Below are positions 8,532 through 15,927 of a DNA stretch of 32,472 bases, piece by piece (the first letter of the stretch is position 1; the number at the start of each line of letters is the position of its first letter). The stretch comes from Hyphomicrobiales bacterium. GTDB taxonomy: Bacteria; Pseudomonadota; Alphaproteobacteria; Rhizobiales; HXMU1428-3. The DNA lies in contig JAEPQF010000017.1 of NCBI GenBank assembly GCA_017640685.1, positions 6,482 to 38,953 on the forward strand, written 5' to 3'. The position numbers and the translations under genes are program-made. The notes under the pieces are model-generated. The model was not told the origin of the DNA. It did no database searches and saw only the letters and a list, made by a program, of their open reading frames with translations.

Positions 8532-8816
8532 ATGTCAGTTAATCATTCAGACCAAACATCAATGGCAGATATTATCAGCGCAAAATTAAATGAGGCCCTT
8601 GCACCCACATCTCTTGAAGTGATCAATGAAAGTCACATGCATGCAGGCCATGCAGGCTCACCAGGAACAGGCGAGAGTCATTTTCGTGTTAAAATTAGTT
8701 CAAATGAATTTACCGGCAAATCAAGGCTACAAATTCATCAAGCAATCAATAAAATTTTAGCTGAAGAGCTAAATGGCAAAATTCACGCTCTGGCAATCGA
8801 GGCAAAAGCTCCGTAA
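8532..8816 (+). CDS. bolA: BolA family protein
   Basis: The 94-residue protein matches BolA: an N-terminal helix 'ADIISAKLNEALAPTSLEVINESH', the 'H.GH...GESHFRVKISSNEFTGKSRLQIHQAIN' core with the conserved FxGKxxxxxH helix-turn-helix-like segment, and a closing 'IHALAIEAKAP' strand. BolA proteins work with monothiol glutaredoxins in iron-sulfur cluster handling and affect cell shape and stress responses. No glutaredoxin gene is nearby. It lies about 170 bases before the atp promoter and is divergent from the J-domain gene. AAGAAAGCGAAAA before the ATG is only a weak ribosome site. Confidence 0.92.
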   Translation: MSVNHSDQTSMADIISAKLNEALAPTSLEVINESHMHAGHAGSPGTGESHFRVKISSNEFTGKSRLQIHQAINKILAEELNGKIHALAIEAKAP

Positions 8817-8981
8817 AATTGGAAGATAAACTCCAAATCAAAAAATATAGAAATTTCACATTTTTTGGCTTTTGATAATAAAAAAACACCCAAAAAGTGG
8901 AGTATTTTGCCGGAAAAACAAAATATTTCTCAAATTAGAAAATTAATTCGCGACAAATCACCTAAAAGCAGGTTCGAGCGC

Positions 8982-9010
8982 TTGACAGCGGAAAATGGCA
9001 AGACTATGGT
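8982..9010 (+). promoter_or_regulatory. Sigma-70-type promoter of the F0 operon
   Basis: A consensus -35 box TTGACA (8982-8987) and a -10 box TATGGT (9005-9010) are 17 bases apart. Transcription would begin near 9017, shortly before atpI. The position argues that the ORF running across it (8865-9062) is not a gene. Confidence 0.7.
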
Positions 9011-9039
9011 CCAGCCCGCTGAGGGAGCTGTGATCAGAC

Positions 9040-9429
9040 ATGATCAAAGACCCAAAAAATGAGGTATCAATGCCATCTCCATCTGACCAAGATGAAAAAA
9101 GCACCTTAAAGGGTGACAAATCCCTTGAGGATAGATTTGGTCAGCTCAAGGAGCAAATGGATACCGTCCAAGAAAGTAAGGCAAATAAAACGCCTGAACG
9201 GGATGGAAACGCCATTGGCAAAGCTATGCGCATGGGTACCGAATTTGTGGTTGCAGTTCTGGTTGGCGCATTTTTAGGATGGCAATTTGATACGTGGTTT
9301 GATACGAAGCCACTATGGCTCATTCTATTGATGCTTATTGGTTTTGGCGCAGGTGTGAATAATGTCCTGCGACTAGCTAAAAAAGAACGAGAAGCTGAGA
9401 GTTTGGGTGAAAAAGACCATAATCAGTAA
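9040..9429 (+). CDS. atpI: ATP synthase subunit I (AtpI/AtpZ family)
   Basis: The 129-residue protein has a charged N-terminal third, then two membrane segments around residues 68-105 containing 'VVAVLVGAFLGWQFD' and 'LWLILLMLIGFGAGVNNV', the hairpin typical of AtpI, which helps assemble the c-ring or supply magnesium. It is the first gene of the F0 operon, directly after a consensus promoter. Two starts are possible: ATG 9040, with GAGGGAG 12 bases upstream, and ATG 9070, with GAGG five bases upstream and a product of 119 residues. The second has better spacing. atpB follows after a gap that carries a hairpin repeat. Confidence 0.9.
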   Translation: MIKDPKNEVSMPSPSDQDEKSTLKGDKSLEDRFGQLKEQMDTVQESKANKTPERDGNAIGKAMRMGTEFVVAVLVGAFLGWQFDTWFDTKPLWLILLMLIGFGAGVNNVLRLAKKEREAESLGEKDHNQ

Positions 9430-9474
9430 GTCACAGTGGCAAAGTATGCACCTGAGGCAAAAATTAATAAGCAC

Positions 9475-9500
9475 GGTTGCTTGTGGGCAACCGAAGCACA
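9475..9500 (+). repeat. Hairpin repeat copy 3, inside the atpI-atpB gap
   Basis: GGTTGC TTGTGG GCAACC followed by GAAGCACA: a fully paired copy of the interspersed hairpin family. It lies in the 87-base spacer between atpI and atpB, six bases before the atpB ribosome site. An upstream GTG at 9436 would read through it in frame with atpB, but that is probably fortuitous. Confidence 0.75.
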
Positions 9501-9516
9501 GAAATGGAGATGCAAC

Positions 9517-10308
9517 GTGGCAAGTGAAAATGGCGGTTTAGATCCAATTCACCAGTTTGAAATTAAGACGTTATTTCCAATGGAATTCTTTGGTGTTGAC
9601 GCCTCTTTCACGAATTCAACACTTTATATGGTCCTAGCCGTTGGTCTAAGCGCTGCATTCTTAATTTTCAGTATGCGCGGCAGAGCATTGGTTCCAGGTC
9701 GTTGGCAATCCGTCGCTGAAATGATGTATGAATTTATAGCCAACCTCGTTCGCCAAATCTTAGGCACTGAGGGCATGAAATTCTTCCCACTTGTTTTCAC
9801 ACTCTTTATCTTCGTGCTATTCTGTAATGTTATTGGCCTATTACCTGCAGATCTTTTCGGCATCATTCCAATCCCACATGCTTTCACTGTAACAAGTCAC
9901 ATCATTGTCACCTTTGCATTAGCTATGTTGGTTATGACAGTCGTTGTTGGTTACGGTCTCTTCAAGCATGGGCTTGGATTTTTTAAATTATTCATCCCTG
10001 ATGTACCTTTGGTGCTTTTACCAATCCTTGTACCAATTGAAATTATTTCTTTCCTATCTCGTCCGATTAGCCTATCTCTTCGTCTTTTTGCGAATATGCT
10101 AGCGGGGCACGTGGCAATGAAAGTTTTTGCTGGTTTTATTGTGAGCCTTGGATCGTTAGGAACATTAGGTATTTTGGCATCTGTCATGCCGTTCGCAATT
10201 GGTGTGGCATTAACTGCACTTGAGTTTTTGGTGGCGTTCTTGCAAGCCTTCGTGTTTGCAACGCTAACCTGTATTTACCTTCGGGATGCTATGCACCCGT
10301 CGCATTAA
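9517..10308 (+). CDS. atpB: F0F1 ATP synthase subunit a
   Basis: Subunit a forms the proton half-channels of F0 against the c-ring. The product has the expected series of hydrophobic helices, the conserved '[13 protein letters not shown]' N-terminus, '[11 protein letters not shown]', and '[17 protein letters not shown]' with the essential arginine, then the last helix '[24 protein letters not shown]'. I start it at GTG 9517 because GGAGA (9506-9510) sits six bases upstream and the protein then begins close to the family N-terminus, giving 263 residues. The longer frame from GTG 9436 adds 27 residues without family character, encoded partly by hairpin repeat copy 3. It lies between atpI and atpE. 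Confidence 0.95.
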   Translation: MASENGGLDPIHQFEIKTLFPMEFFGVDASFTNSTLYMVLAVGLSAAFLIFSMRGRALVPGRWQSVAEMMYEFIANLVRQILGTEGMKFFPLVFTLFIFVLFCNVIGLLPADLFGIIPIPHAFTVTSHIIVTFALAMLVMTVVVGYGLFKHGLGFFKLFIPDVPLVLLPILVPIEIISFLSRPISLSLRLFANMLAGHVAMKVFAGFIVSLGSLGTLGILASVMPFAIGVALTALEFLVAFLQAFVFATLTCIYLRDAMHPSH

Positions 10309-10412
10309 AGAAATTAGAGCGTTTTATTTGAATGAAGGAAACATCAGTAAAACGTTCTTTGAAACAATTCAATTTTTGAATTACAGCTATTTCGAAACTA
10401 AAGGAGCCTAAA

Positions 10413-10637
10413 ATGGAAGTTGAAGCAGCTAGAATGATTGGTGCTGGTATTGCGTGTCTCGGTATGGGCGGCGCAGGTATCGGTCTTGGTTTGATCTTTG
10501 GTAATTATCTTGCTGGTGCACTACGCAACCCTTCAGCAGCTCCAGGTCAATTCACAAACCTACTTCTAGGCTTTGCGTTGACAGAAGCGCTTGGCATTTT
10601 CTCGCTTGTTATCGCATTCCTAGCGCTATACGGCTAA
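10413..10637 (+). CDS. atpE: F0F1 ATP synthase subunit c
   Basis: The 74-residue c-ring subunit forms a helical hairpin: helix 1 with the glycine-rich packing motif '[16 protein letters not shown]', a polar loop 'RNPSAAPGQ', and helix 2 with the proton-carrying glutamate E58 in '[15 protein letters not shown]'. The sodium-binding residue set is not obvious, so proton coupling is the default inference. AAGGAG lies eight bases before the ATG. A very strong hairpin directly follows the gene (10648-10688), which may raise atpE expression relative to the downstream b subunits, in keeping with the many c copies per complex. Confidence 0.97.
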   Translation: MEVEAARMIGAGIACLGMGGAGIGLGLIFGNYLAGALRNPSAAPGQFTNLLLGFALTEALGIFSLVIAFLALYG

Positions 10638-10647
10638 TACAATAAAT

Positions 10648-10688
10648 AAAACTGGAGTTTTAATGAGAAATCTTAAAGCTCCAGTTTT
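10648..10688 (+). terminator. Strong hairpin after atpE, partial terminator or mRNA stabiliser
   Basis: AAAACTGGAGTTTTAA (10648-10663) pairs with 10673-10688 over 16 positions with one G-T and a nine-base loop. The tail is ATCTTTT rather than a clean T run. Because it sits inside the atp operon, partial termination or 3'-end protection of atpE mRNA is likely. Further small stems follow at 10697-10714 and 10840-10854 in the 295-base gap before the b' gene. Confidence 0.7.
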
Positions 10689-10932
10689 ATCTTTTAAGAT
10701 TTTTTGAAAAATCTAAACCAGCAACTTTGTGCTGAAATAAAATTGCAATCTGAGTTTATCTCATTCAATTTTATAAAAACAAAGACAAGAATTCTAAAAA
10801 GCCCTCGTAGATTTGAATGTAAATTCGAGAGGCTGACAAACACGTAAATCGTGTAATCTAAAGATACATAGATGTGCCAGATATTGATTTGTAATTTGGC
10901 AATGTCTAGTGACAAGCTTAGGATAAGTGACC

Positions 10933-11463
10933 GTGGCAGAAAAAAGCAATACTACTCACACTGAAGTCCCGGCAGATGGCCATAAAGCGGTGTTTCCACC
11001 ATTTGATAGCTCAAAATTTGAAGCACAACTTGTTTGGCTCGCCATCACCTTCATCATTTTATATGTTGTAATTTCTCGTATGGCCTTGCCACGCATTGGC
11101 GAAGTTCTAGAAGAACGTCAAGACCGCATCCAAAGAGATATGGATGAAGCCAATCGCTTGAAAGAAGAAACAGACAAAGCCATTGCAAATTATGAAGAAG
11201 CATTGGCAACAGCTCGCCAAAAAGCAAACGGAATTGCGGAAGAAACTCGCGCAAAACTAAAAGCTGAAATTGATGCCGAGCAAAAAGCTGTCGAAGAAAA
11301 AATCAGCAAAAAAGCAGAAAGCGCTGAAAATCGCATTGCCAAGGCAAAAGAAGAAGCTTTTGGTGAAGTAAACAAGATCGCTCAATCGACAACAGCTACA
11401 ATTGTTGAAAAGCTGGTTGGAGCAAAACTATCAGATCAAGATATTGAACAAGCTTTGAAATAA
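10933..11463 (+). CDS. atpF2: F0F1 ATP synthase subunit b'
   Basis: The 176-residue protein has a short N-terminal tail, one membrane helix 'AQLVWLAITFIILYVVISRMALPRIGEVLEERQDRI' in the first third, and a long Ala/Glu/Lys coiled coil to the end: the architecture of the divergent b' peripheral-stalk subunit of alphaproteobacteria and chloroplasts. The frame opens at GTG 10927, but AGGA (10920-10923) is spaced better for the GTG at 10933, giving MAEKSN. It lies after atpE and before atpF; the b/b' heterodimer forms the stator stalk that holds F1 to subunit a. Confidence 0.92.
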   Translation: MAEKSNTTHTEVPADGHKAVFPPFDSSKFEAQLVWLAITFIILYVVISRMALPRIGEVLEERQDRIQRDMDEANRLKEETDKAIANYEEALATARQKANGIAEETRAKLKAEIDAEQKAVEEKISKKAESAENRIAKAKEEAFGEVNKIAQSTTATIVEKLVGAKLSDQDIEQALK

Positions 11464-11527
11464 GTAGCGATTATAAAAATCGGTTTAATAATTATTCAAA
11501 GTAAGATCTTAAGAAAGGTCGCAAAAT

Positions 11528-12019
11528 ATGAGTTTTTTAGCAGATCCATCTTTTTGGGTATCTATATTTTTCTTCACATTTGTCGCACTATTGGTTTGGA
11601 AAAAAGTGCCAGAGCTAATTGGCAGTGCATTAGACAAACGCTCAGCTGACATTCAAAAAGAATTGGATGAAGCCCGCAAACTTCGTGAAGAAGCCCAGCA
11701 TATCTTGGCTGAGTATCAAAGAAAAGCAAGAGAAGCAGAACAAGAAGCTGAAGGCATTGTAGCCCAAGCGAAAAAAGAAGCTGAAAATTTCGCAAAAGAA
11801 ACACGCGAGAAATTAGAAGAAACTTTAGAGCGTCGCTCAAAAGCTGCTGATCTAAAAATCGTACAAGCTGAAGCAAAGGCTGTTGAAGAAGTAAGAACAG
11901 CTGCTATTGATGCAGCAGTAAAAGCTTCTGAAACGCTTCTAGCAGGCCAAGCAACTGGCTCAAAAGGTGATGAGTTGATTAACCAGTCAATCTCTGAACT
12001 AAAAGATCGTATGAACTAA
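11528..12019 (+). CDS. atpF: F0F1 ATP synthase subunit b
   Basis: The 163-residue protein starts with a single membrane helix ('DPSFWVSIFFFTFVALLVWKKVP') followed by a continuous charged coiled coil ('DKRSADIQKELDEARKLREEAQ...') typical of subunit b. It pairs with b' from the preceding gene to form the peripheral stalk. AAAGG lies upstream of the ATG, and the gap to the b' gene is 64 bases. It is the last gene of the F0 operon; a near-perfect terminator follows. The F1 genes atpHAGDC are not here, as is usual in alphaproteobacteria, where F0 and F1 operons are separate. Confidence 0.95.
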   Translation: MSFLADPSFWVSIFFFTFVALLVWKKVPELIGSALDKRSADIQKELDEARKLREEAQHILAEYQRKAREAEQEAEGIVAQAKKEAENFAKETREKLEETLERRSKAADLKIVQAEAKAVEEVRTAAIDAAVKASETLLAGQATGSKGDELINQSISELKDRMN

Positions 12020-12045
12020 ATTTAGATCTTAAAATAAGAAATTTT

Positions 12046-12081
12046 AAAAACCGAGTTCTATTACTAGAGCTCGGTTTTTTT
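12046..12081 (+). terminator. Rho-independent terminator of the F0 operon
   Basis: AAAAACCGAGTTCTA (12046-12060) pairs with 12065-12079 over 15 positions with one G-T around the tetraloop TTAC, and runs into T7. It lies 26 bases after the atpF stop. Confidence 0.92.
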
Positions 12082-12169
12082 GTGCCCTAATTTTTGTTGC
12101 TTCAAGTTTTATCTAACTAAGAATTAAGATAAAGTTTCAATGACAAATGCAGTGATAGGCTGAGTAAAA

Positions 12170-12559
12170 ATGACAGAGAAAACTGAAAATGAACGTTTCG
12201 AAAGAGGTCACGCCCTTTTAAACAAAATTCACGGCACCACAGGCCAAGATGTATTGAAAGGTATAAGCGAAACCTCTCCAGACCTCAGCAAGTTCATCAC
12301 TGAATATGCCTTTGGTGATATTTACTCTCGGGACGCATTAGCTTTGAGAGATCGACAAATTGCTACGATCGCGTCGCTTATCACCCTAGGTGATGCGTCG
12401 AGTGAATTAAAAGTTCATATCAAAGCTGGGTTAAATGTCGGCCTTACCAAAGAGGAGATCATTGAGATCATCTTACAAATGAGCCTTTATGCCGGTTTTC
12501 CCAGAGCGATTCACGCTATAAAAGCCGCCAAAGAAGTTTTTGAAGAGCAAGAAGATTAA
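12170..12559 (+). CDS. Carboxymuconolactone decarboxylase family protein
   Basis: The 129-residue all-helical protein matches the CMD family in length and motifs: 'F..EYAFGDIYSRDALALRDRQIATIASLITLG' in the first half, then 'ELKVHIKAGLNVGLTKEEIIEIILQMSLYAGFPRAI' with the conserved histidine and the 'YAGFPRA' turn. The CxxC of AhpD-type peroxidases is absent, so it groups with gamma-carboxymuconolactone-decarboxylase-like proteins rather than AhpD. Most such stand-alone members have unknown substrates, and no aromatic-degradation genes are nearby. The ribosome site is weak (GGCTGAG). It has its own spacer after the atp terminator and a shared terminator after it. Confidence 0.88.
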   Translation: MTEKTENERFERGHALLNKIHGTTGQDVLKGISETSPDLSKFITEYAFGDIYSRDALALRDRQIATIASLITLGDASSELKVHIKAGLNVGLTKEEIIEIILQMSLYAGFPRAIHAIKAAKEVFEEQED

Positions 12560-12582
12560 AGTTGCACTCCCCCAACAAAAAA

Positions 12583-12632
12583 ACACCAGACCAGTTTGAG
12601 CACTCAAGCCAATATCTGATCTGGTGTCTTTT
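12583..12632. terminator. Bidirectional terminator between convergent genes
   Basis: ACACCAGA (12583-12590) pairs with TCTGGTGT (12620-12627). The stem extends by CAG/CTG past one mismatch, and an inner TTGAG/CTCAA stem forms in the loop. The plus strand ends in CTTTT. The minus strand ends in T7, so it also suits the small minus-strand gene at 12733-12912. Confidence 0.7.
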
Positions 12633-12732
12633 AGGTTAAATAGACCTACCGAAACTCGTCTGAGGGGAGGGAGGGGAGGATAAAATCTCGGTTCGATCTA
12701 TTTCTAAAAACCTTAATTAACAAATTCTATCC

Positions 12733-12912
12733 TTATGGAAATAATACAACATCTACATCTTCAGAGTTTGGGAATTCAAGGCTGTTAAGATCTAAAGAAT
12801 TTGGAAATTCTAGAGAGTGTGTATTTACAGAACTTTCAAATTCAGCAAATGCTGAAACAGAACCACCAACAAGTGAAAATAGAACAATAGATAAAGCGAA
12901 TAATTTTTTCAT
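12733..12912 (-). CDS. Small secreted peptide (59 residues) with an internal duplication
   Basis: A small gene that is easily missed because of its size. The 59-residue product starts MKKLFALS, has a hydrophobic core and a cleavage site after SAFA at about residue 23, and so is probably exported. The mature 36 residues contain the block SLEFPNS twice (residues 34-40 and 44-50, split by LDLN) and end in DVDVVLFP; they are acidic, without cysteines or histidines. A strong ribosome site GGAGAAG lies four bases before the ATG. A GCCACA/TGTGGC inverted repeat (12938-12962) lies in its leader, and a terminator working in its direction lies downstream. I recognise no family. Confidence 0.65.
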   Translation of the reverse strand: MKKLFALSIVLFSLVGGSVSAFAEFESSVNTHSLEFPNSLDLNSLEFPNSEDVDVVLFP

Positions 12913-13279
12913 AAATCTTCTCCGATTTTAATTTTCTGCCACATTGCTTTGTGCCGTGTGGCTTGCGTTGAAAAGAACATGGCCCATCGCGCTGAGAAAA
13001 AAAAGAGCACCTCACAGCCCCGTGAAATCGTTTGATAATGAAGGAGAAAAAGTATGTGTTTCGTGATCAATCCTCACGAGTGCGTGAACCCTGCTCGCGA
13101 AAATGAGAGGAAAAACAAGAGCTTTGCTCGCATTCGCGTGAAGACAAAGAAGCTGCTGTTAATTCATCAATGAAAAATGAAGAGTAAATTTATAAAAAAG
13201 AAATAAAGAAAGGGGCAGCCCAATCCAGATTGAAAGATATGATAGGGAAAGGGGGCTCGCTAAAAGAACAAGCAATATT
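12913..13279. other. Intergenic region between the small peptide gene and the SMP-30-like gene
   Basis: About 370 bases. It contains the inverted repeat at 12938-12962 upstream of the small peptide gene, and a possible 39-codon plus-strand ORF at 13054-13173 listed separately. Nothing else is recognisable, and no good terminator for the gcv operon is visible at its right end. Confidence 0.45.
13054..13173 (+). CDS. Possible small basic ORF (39 residues), low confidence
   Basis: ATG at 13054 is preceded by AAGGAG with good spacing, and the frame runs 39 codons to TGA. The product begins MCFVINPHECVNPAREN and ends in a Lys/Arg-rich stretch. There is no signal peptide, no family resemblance and no clear promoter or terminator, so it may be chance. 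It is listed because the ribosome site is the best in this gap on the plus strand. Confidence 0.2.
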   Translation: MCFVINPHECVNPARENERKNKSFARIRVKTKKLLLIHQ

Positions 13280-14356
13280 TCATTTCTTCAAAATTCCCAA
13301 CCGCCCCTCAGTCAAGCTGGTAACAATAATACTGTCACCCACATTTAAACCACCCGTCACCATGGCGTAGGCGCCTTTAGGGTCTTGAAGCGTTTCTAAA
13401 ATTTTCCCCTCACCGGAAAACTTCACAGCAAAGCCATAGCGTTGAGGTTTCGGGCGAATAGCCTCGGGCAATCTCATCATCACTTTGCGTAAAAAAGGGT
13501 AAGAGGAAAGCATGTCCAAAGGAACTGAGCGAGGGCTAACTAAGCCAACCCAAAAAGTTCCATCAGGATTGTCATTAATATTATCAGGAAAGCCAGGCAA
13601 GTTTTCAAGCAGCACTTCTGTTTGTCCTGTCTTTTCACCTTTAAGCCAGTGCTTTAAAATACTGTATGTACCCGTCTCAGCAATGAGCAAATAGCTATCA
13701 TCTTTGGCAAGAGCAATGCCGTTCGCAAAATTCAAATTTTTAAGCACTGTGCTTGTTTGTTTTGTTTGAGGATCATAAGAGAGCACGCGCCCATTGCCCC
13801 CATGGTCAACCAAATCAAGTAGTGAGGCCGGCAAAGTTCCACCAGCAGCTTTGGGCGAAAATTTTTGCGAAGCATCAGTAAAATAAATTATACCATTACG
13901 AGTGATATCTAAATCATTCGCATAAATAATCTGTTGCCCATCAGAAGATTGATTAGTGAGAATTTCAACGTCGCCAGTTGAGGTTATTTTCAACAAACCC
14001 TGATAAGGATCAGCGCCATAAAGAGTGCCATCTGAAGAAACTTCAAGGCCTAAAACGCGCCCCTTTGGATCAGCAAATTCTGTAACTGATTTTGTTTGAA
14101 GATCGACTTTAAGGACCTTACCAGAATGAGTGGAAACATAGAGAGTATCATCGGCTCCAAGTGCGGCATCTTCTGGCCCAGTTTCACCATTGAGGTCAAT
14201 AAAATCGAGATTTTTTAAAAGTTGATTGGGTTGAAAAGCACCAACATACCCAACAGAAGTTGGTGCTTTCCACGCTACAGGGTCAACCGGAACTGGCCAA
14301 AATAATAAATAGGCCAGTAAAACTGCAACCAATATGAGTGAGATGCGCCCTATCAA
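13280..14356 (-). CDS. SMP-30/gluconolactonase/strictosidine-synthase-like protein
   Basis: A 358-residue protein with an N-terminal membrane anchor or signal ('ISLILVAVLLAYLLFWPVPV', residues 5-24) followed by a six-bladed beta-propeller: 'GPEDAALGADDTLYVST', 'DPYQGLLKI', 'YANDLDITRNGIIYFTDAS', 'FANGIALAKDDSYLLIAET', 'LPGFPDNINDNPDGTFWVGL'. These blocks match the strictosidine synthase-like branch, which usually has lactonase or esterase activity; the substrate is unknown. It starts with a TTG that overlaps the gcvPB stop codon (TTGA), so translation is probably coupled and the gene belongs to the gcv transcript. A functional link to glycine cleavage is not evident from the protein. Confidence 0.85.
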   Translation of the reverse strand: MIGRISLILVAVLLAYLLFWPVPVDPVAWKAPTSVGYVGAFQPNQLLKNLDFIDLNGETGPEDAALGADDTLYVSTHSGKVLKVDLQTKSVTEFADPKGRVLGLEVSSDGTLYGADPYQGLLKITSTGDVEILTNQSSDGQQIIYANDLDITRNGIIYFTDASQKFSPKAAGGTLPASLLDLVDHGGNGRVLSYDPQTKQTSTVLKNLNFANGIALAKDDSYLLIAETGTYSILKHWLKGEKTGQTEVLLENLPGFPDNINDNPDGTFWVGLVSPRSVPLDMLSSYPFLRKVMMRLPEAIRPKPQRYGFAVKFSGEGKILETLQDPKGAYAMVTGGLNVGDSIIVTSLTEGRLGILKK

Positions 14357-15927
14357 TTTGAAGAACTTTCAAACCGCAAAATAGGTTTCCTTGCAGCTGC
14401 CGTTTCATCAAGTCGGCGACGAGGTGTATGCACGGGTGCTTGATGGAAAGCCTCTTCAGTCTCACCTGCCTTTGCTTCTTCAATTAAAGAAGCTAGCGTC
14501 TCAACAAAAAGATCAATGCTCGCTTGAGATTCACTTTCCGTTGGCTCAATAAGCATCGCCCCCTTACAAACAAGCGGGAAATATATCGTCATCGGATGGA
14601 AGCCCTCATCAATAAGTCGCTTGGCGATATCAAGTGTTGTCACACCTGTGCCAGCTAGGCTGCTCTCATCAAATAAAACTTCATGCATACAGGCCTGATC
14701 ACCAAAAGGCTGGTTGAGAAGGTGCTTGAGTTTAGCACGAACATAATTGGCGTTAAGAACAGCGTCACCACTTGCCTGAGCCAGACCATCAAGACCATGA
14801 CTAAGAATATAAGAAAGCGCTCGCACATACATGCCCATCTGGCCATGGAACGCGGTGAGACGACCAAATGGCTCAGCCTCAGTATCATCGCCGTCTTCAT
14901 GTTCGATCAATGTTAACCCATCATCACTTTTTTGCAAAAACGGAACAGGTGCAAACGCTGAAAGACGTTGCGAGAGAACAACTGGCCCAGAACCAGGCCC
15001 CCCGCCCCCATGAGGAGTTGAGAAGGTTTTATGCAAATTAAAATGCATCGCATCAACGCCAAGATCACCAGGGCGAACCCGCCCCATAATCGCGTTAAAA
15101 TTCGCACCATCGCAATAAAAATACCCACCAGCTTCATGAACAGCGTCTGCAATAGCTTTAATCTCGCGCTCAAATAACCCGCAGGTGTTAGGGTTAGTCA
15201 GCATAATACCAGCAATGGTCTCTGCACCATTTTCCTCAATGGCTGTTTGAACAGCATGAGCACGAACAGTGCCATCTGCATCTGCTGGAATAGAAGCAAC
15301 CTTGAACCCAAGTTGCGCCGCTGTGGCAGGGTTTGTGCCGTGCGCACTTTCAGGCACAAGCACAATATTACGAGAGCTATCAGCAGCCTCTAACGCAGCT
15401 TTAATCGCCATCATGCCACAAAGCTCACCATGGGCCCCAGCTTTTGGAGAAAGCGCAATGGCTTCCATGCCAGTCAACTCAAGCAGCCAGTGCGAAAGTT
15501 GCTCCATTAACTGGAGTGCCCCTTGCACGCTTGATTGCGGTTGAAGTGGGTGAATATCTGTAAAACCAGGTAAACGCGCCATCTTTTCGTTCAAACGTGG
15601 GTTGTGTTTCATCGTGCAAGACCCAAGCGGATAAAACCCACTATCAATGGCATAGTTTTGTTGGCTTAAGCGAACATAATGACGAACAGCTTCAGGTTCT
15701 GATAATCCAGGCAAACCGATTTCACCTGCGCGCTCAAGCCCGCCAAGCATGTTCTCAGTCTCAGAACAATCGGGCAAATCAACACCGGTTTTGTCAAGTC
15801 CCCCCACTTCAAAAAGAAGCGGCTCATTCATCAACAAACCTTTATGACCGCTATAGCTGTCTTGTGTTTCAATGTGGTCGTCAGTGCTTTCTTGTGGGCG
15901 CGTTACCCGTCCTTTATTATTAAGCAT
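14353..15927 (-). CDS. gcvPB: Glycine dehydrogenase (decarboxylating) subunit 2
   Basis: GcvPB is the PLP-binding half of the split P-protein, which decarboxylates glycine and passes the aminomethyl group to lipoyl-GcvH. The 524-residue protein shows 'GFYPLGSCTMKHNPR', 'PKAGAHGELCG', 'ESAHGTNPATA', 'MLTNPNTCGLFE', 'YYCDGANFNAI'-like residues at about 269-280, and the PLP-lysine segment 'HFNLHKTFSTPHGGGGPGSGPV' with Lys300. A strong AAGGAGG ribosome site lies inside the end of gcvPA, and the genes overlap by eight bases, so the two halves are coupled. It carries about 30 extra N-terminal residues relative to the conserved start ('LLMNEPLLFE'). Confidence 0.96.
   Translation of the reverse strand: MLNNKGRVTRPQESTDDHIETQDSYSGHKGLLMNEPLLFEVGGLDKTGVDLPDCSETENMLGGLERAGEIGLPGLSEPEAVRHYVRLSQQNYAIDSGFYPLGSCTMKHNPRLNEKMARLPGFTDIHPLQPQSSVQGALQLMEQLSHWLLELTGMEAIALSPKAGAHGELCGMMAIKAALEAADSSRNIVLVPESAHGTNPATAAQLGFKVASIPADADGTVRAHAVQTAIEENGAETIAGIMLTNPNTCGLFEREIKAIADAVHEAGGYFYCDGANFNAIMGRVRPGDLGVDAMHFNLHKTFSTPHGGGGPGSGPVVLSQRLSAFAPVPFLQKSDDGLTLIEHEDGDDTEAEPFGRLTAFHGQMGMYVRALSYILSHGLDGLAQASGDAVLNANYVRAKLKHLLNQPFGDQACMHEVLFDESSLAGTGVTTLDIAKRLIDEGFHPMTIYFPLVCKGAMLIEPTESESQASIDLFVETLASLIEEAKAGETEEAFHQAPVHTPRRRLDETAAARKPILRFESSSN

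Noticed and set aside
8971-8985. tRNA-like T-arm sequence GGTTCGAGC
   Set aside because: No acceptor, D or anticodon stems can be formed around it.
8865-9062. 65-residue plus-strand ORF before atpI
   Set aside because: It begins with TTG without a ribosome site, shows no family features, overlaps atpI and contains the consensus atp promoter.
9436-9516. N-terminal extension of AtpB from GTG 9436
   Set aside because: It is encoded by spacer and a hairpin repeat; GTG 9517 has the proper ribosome site and gives the family N-terminus.
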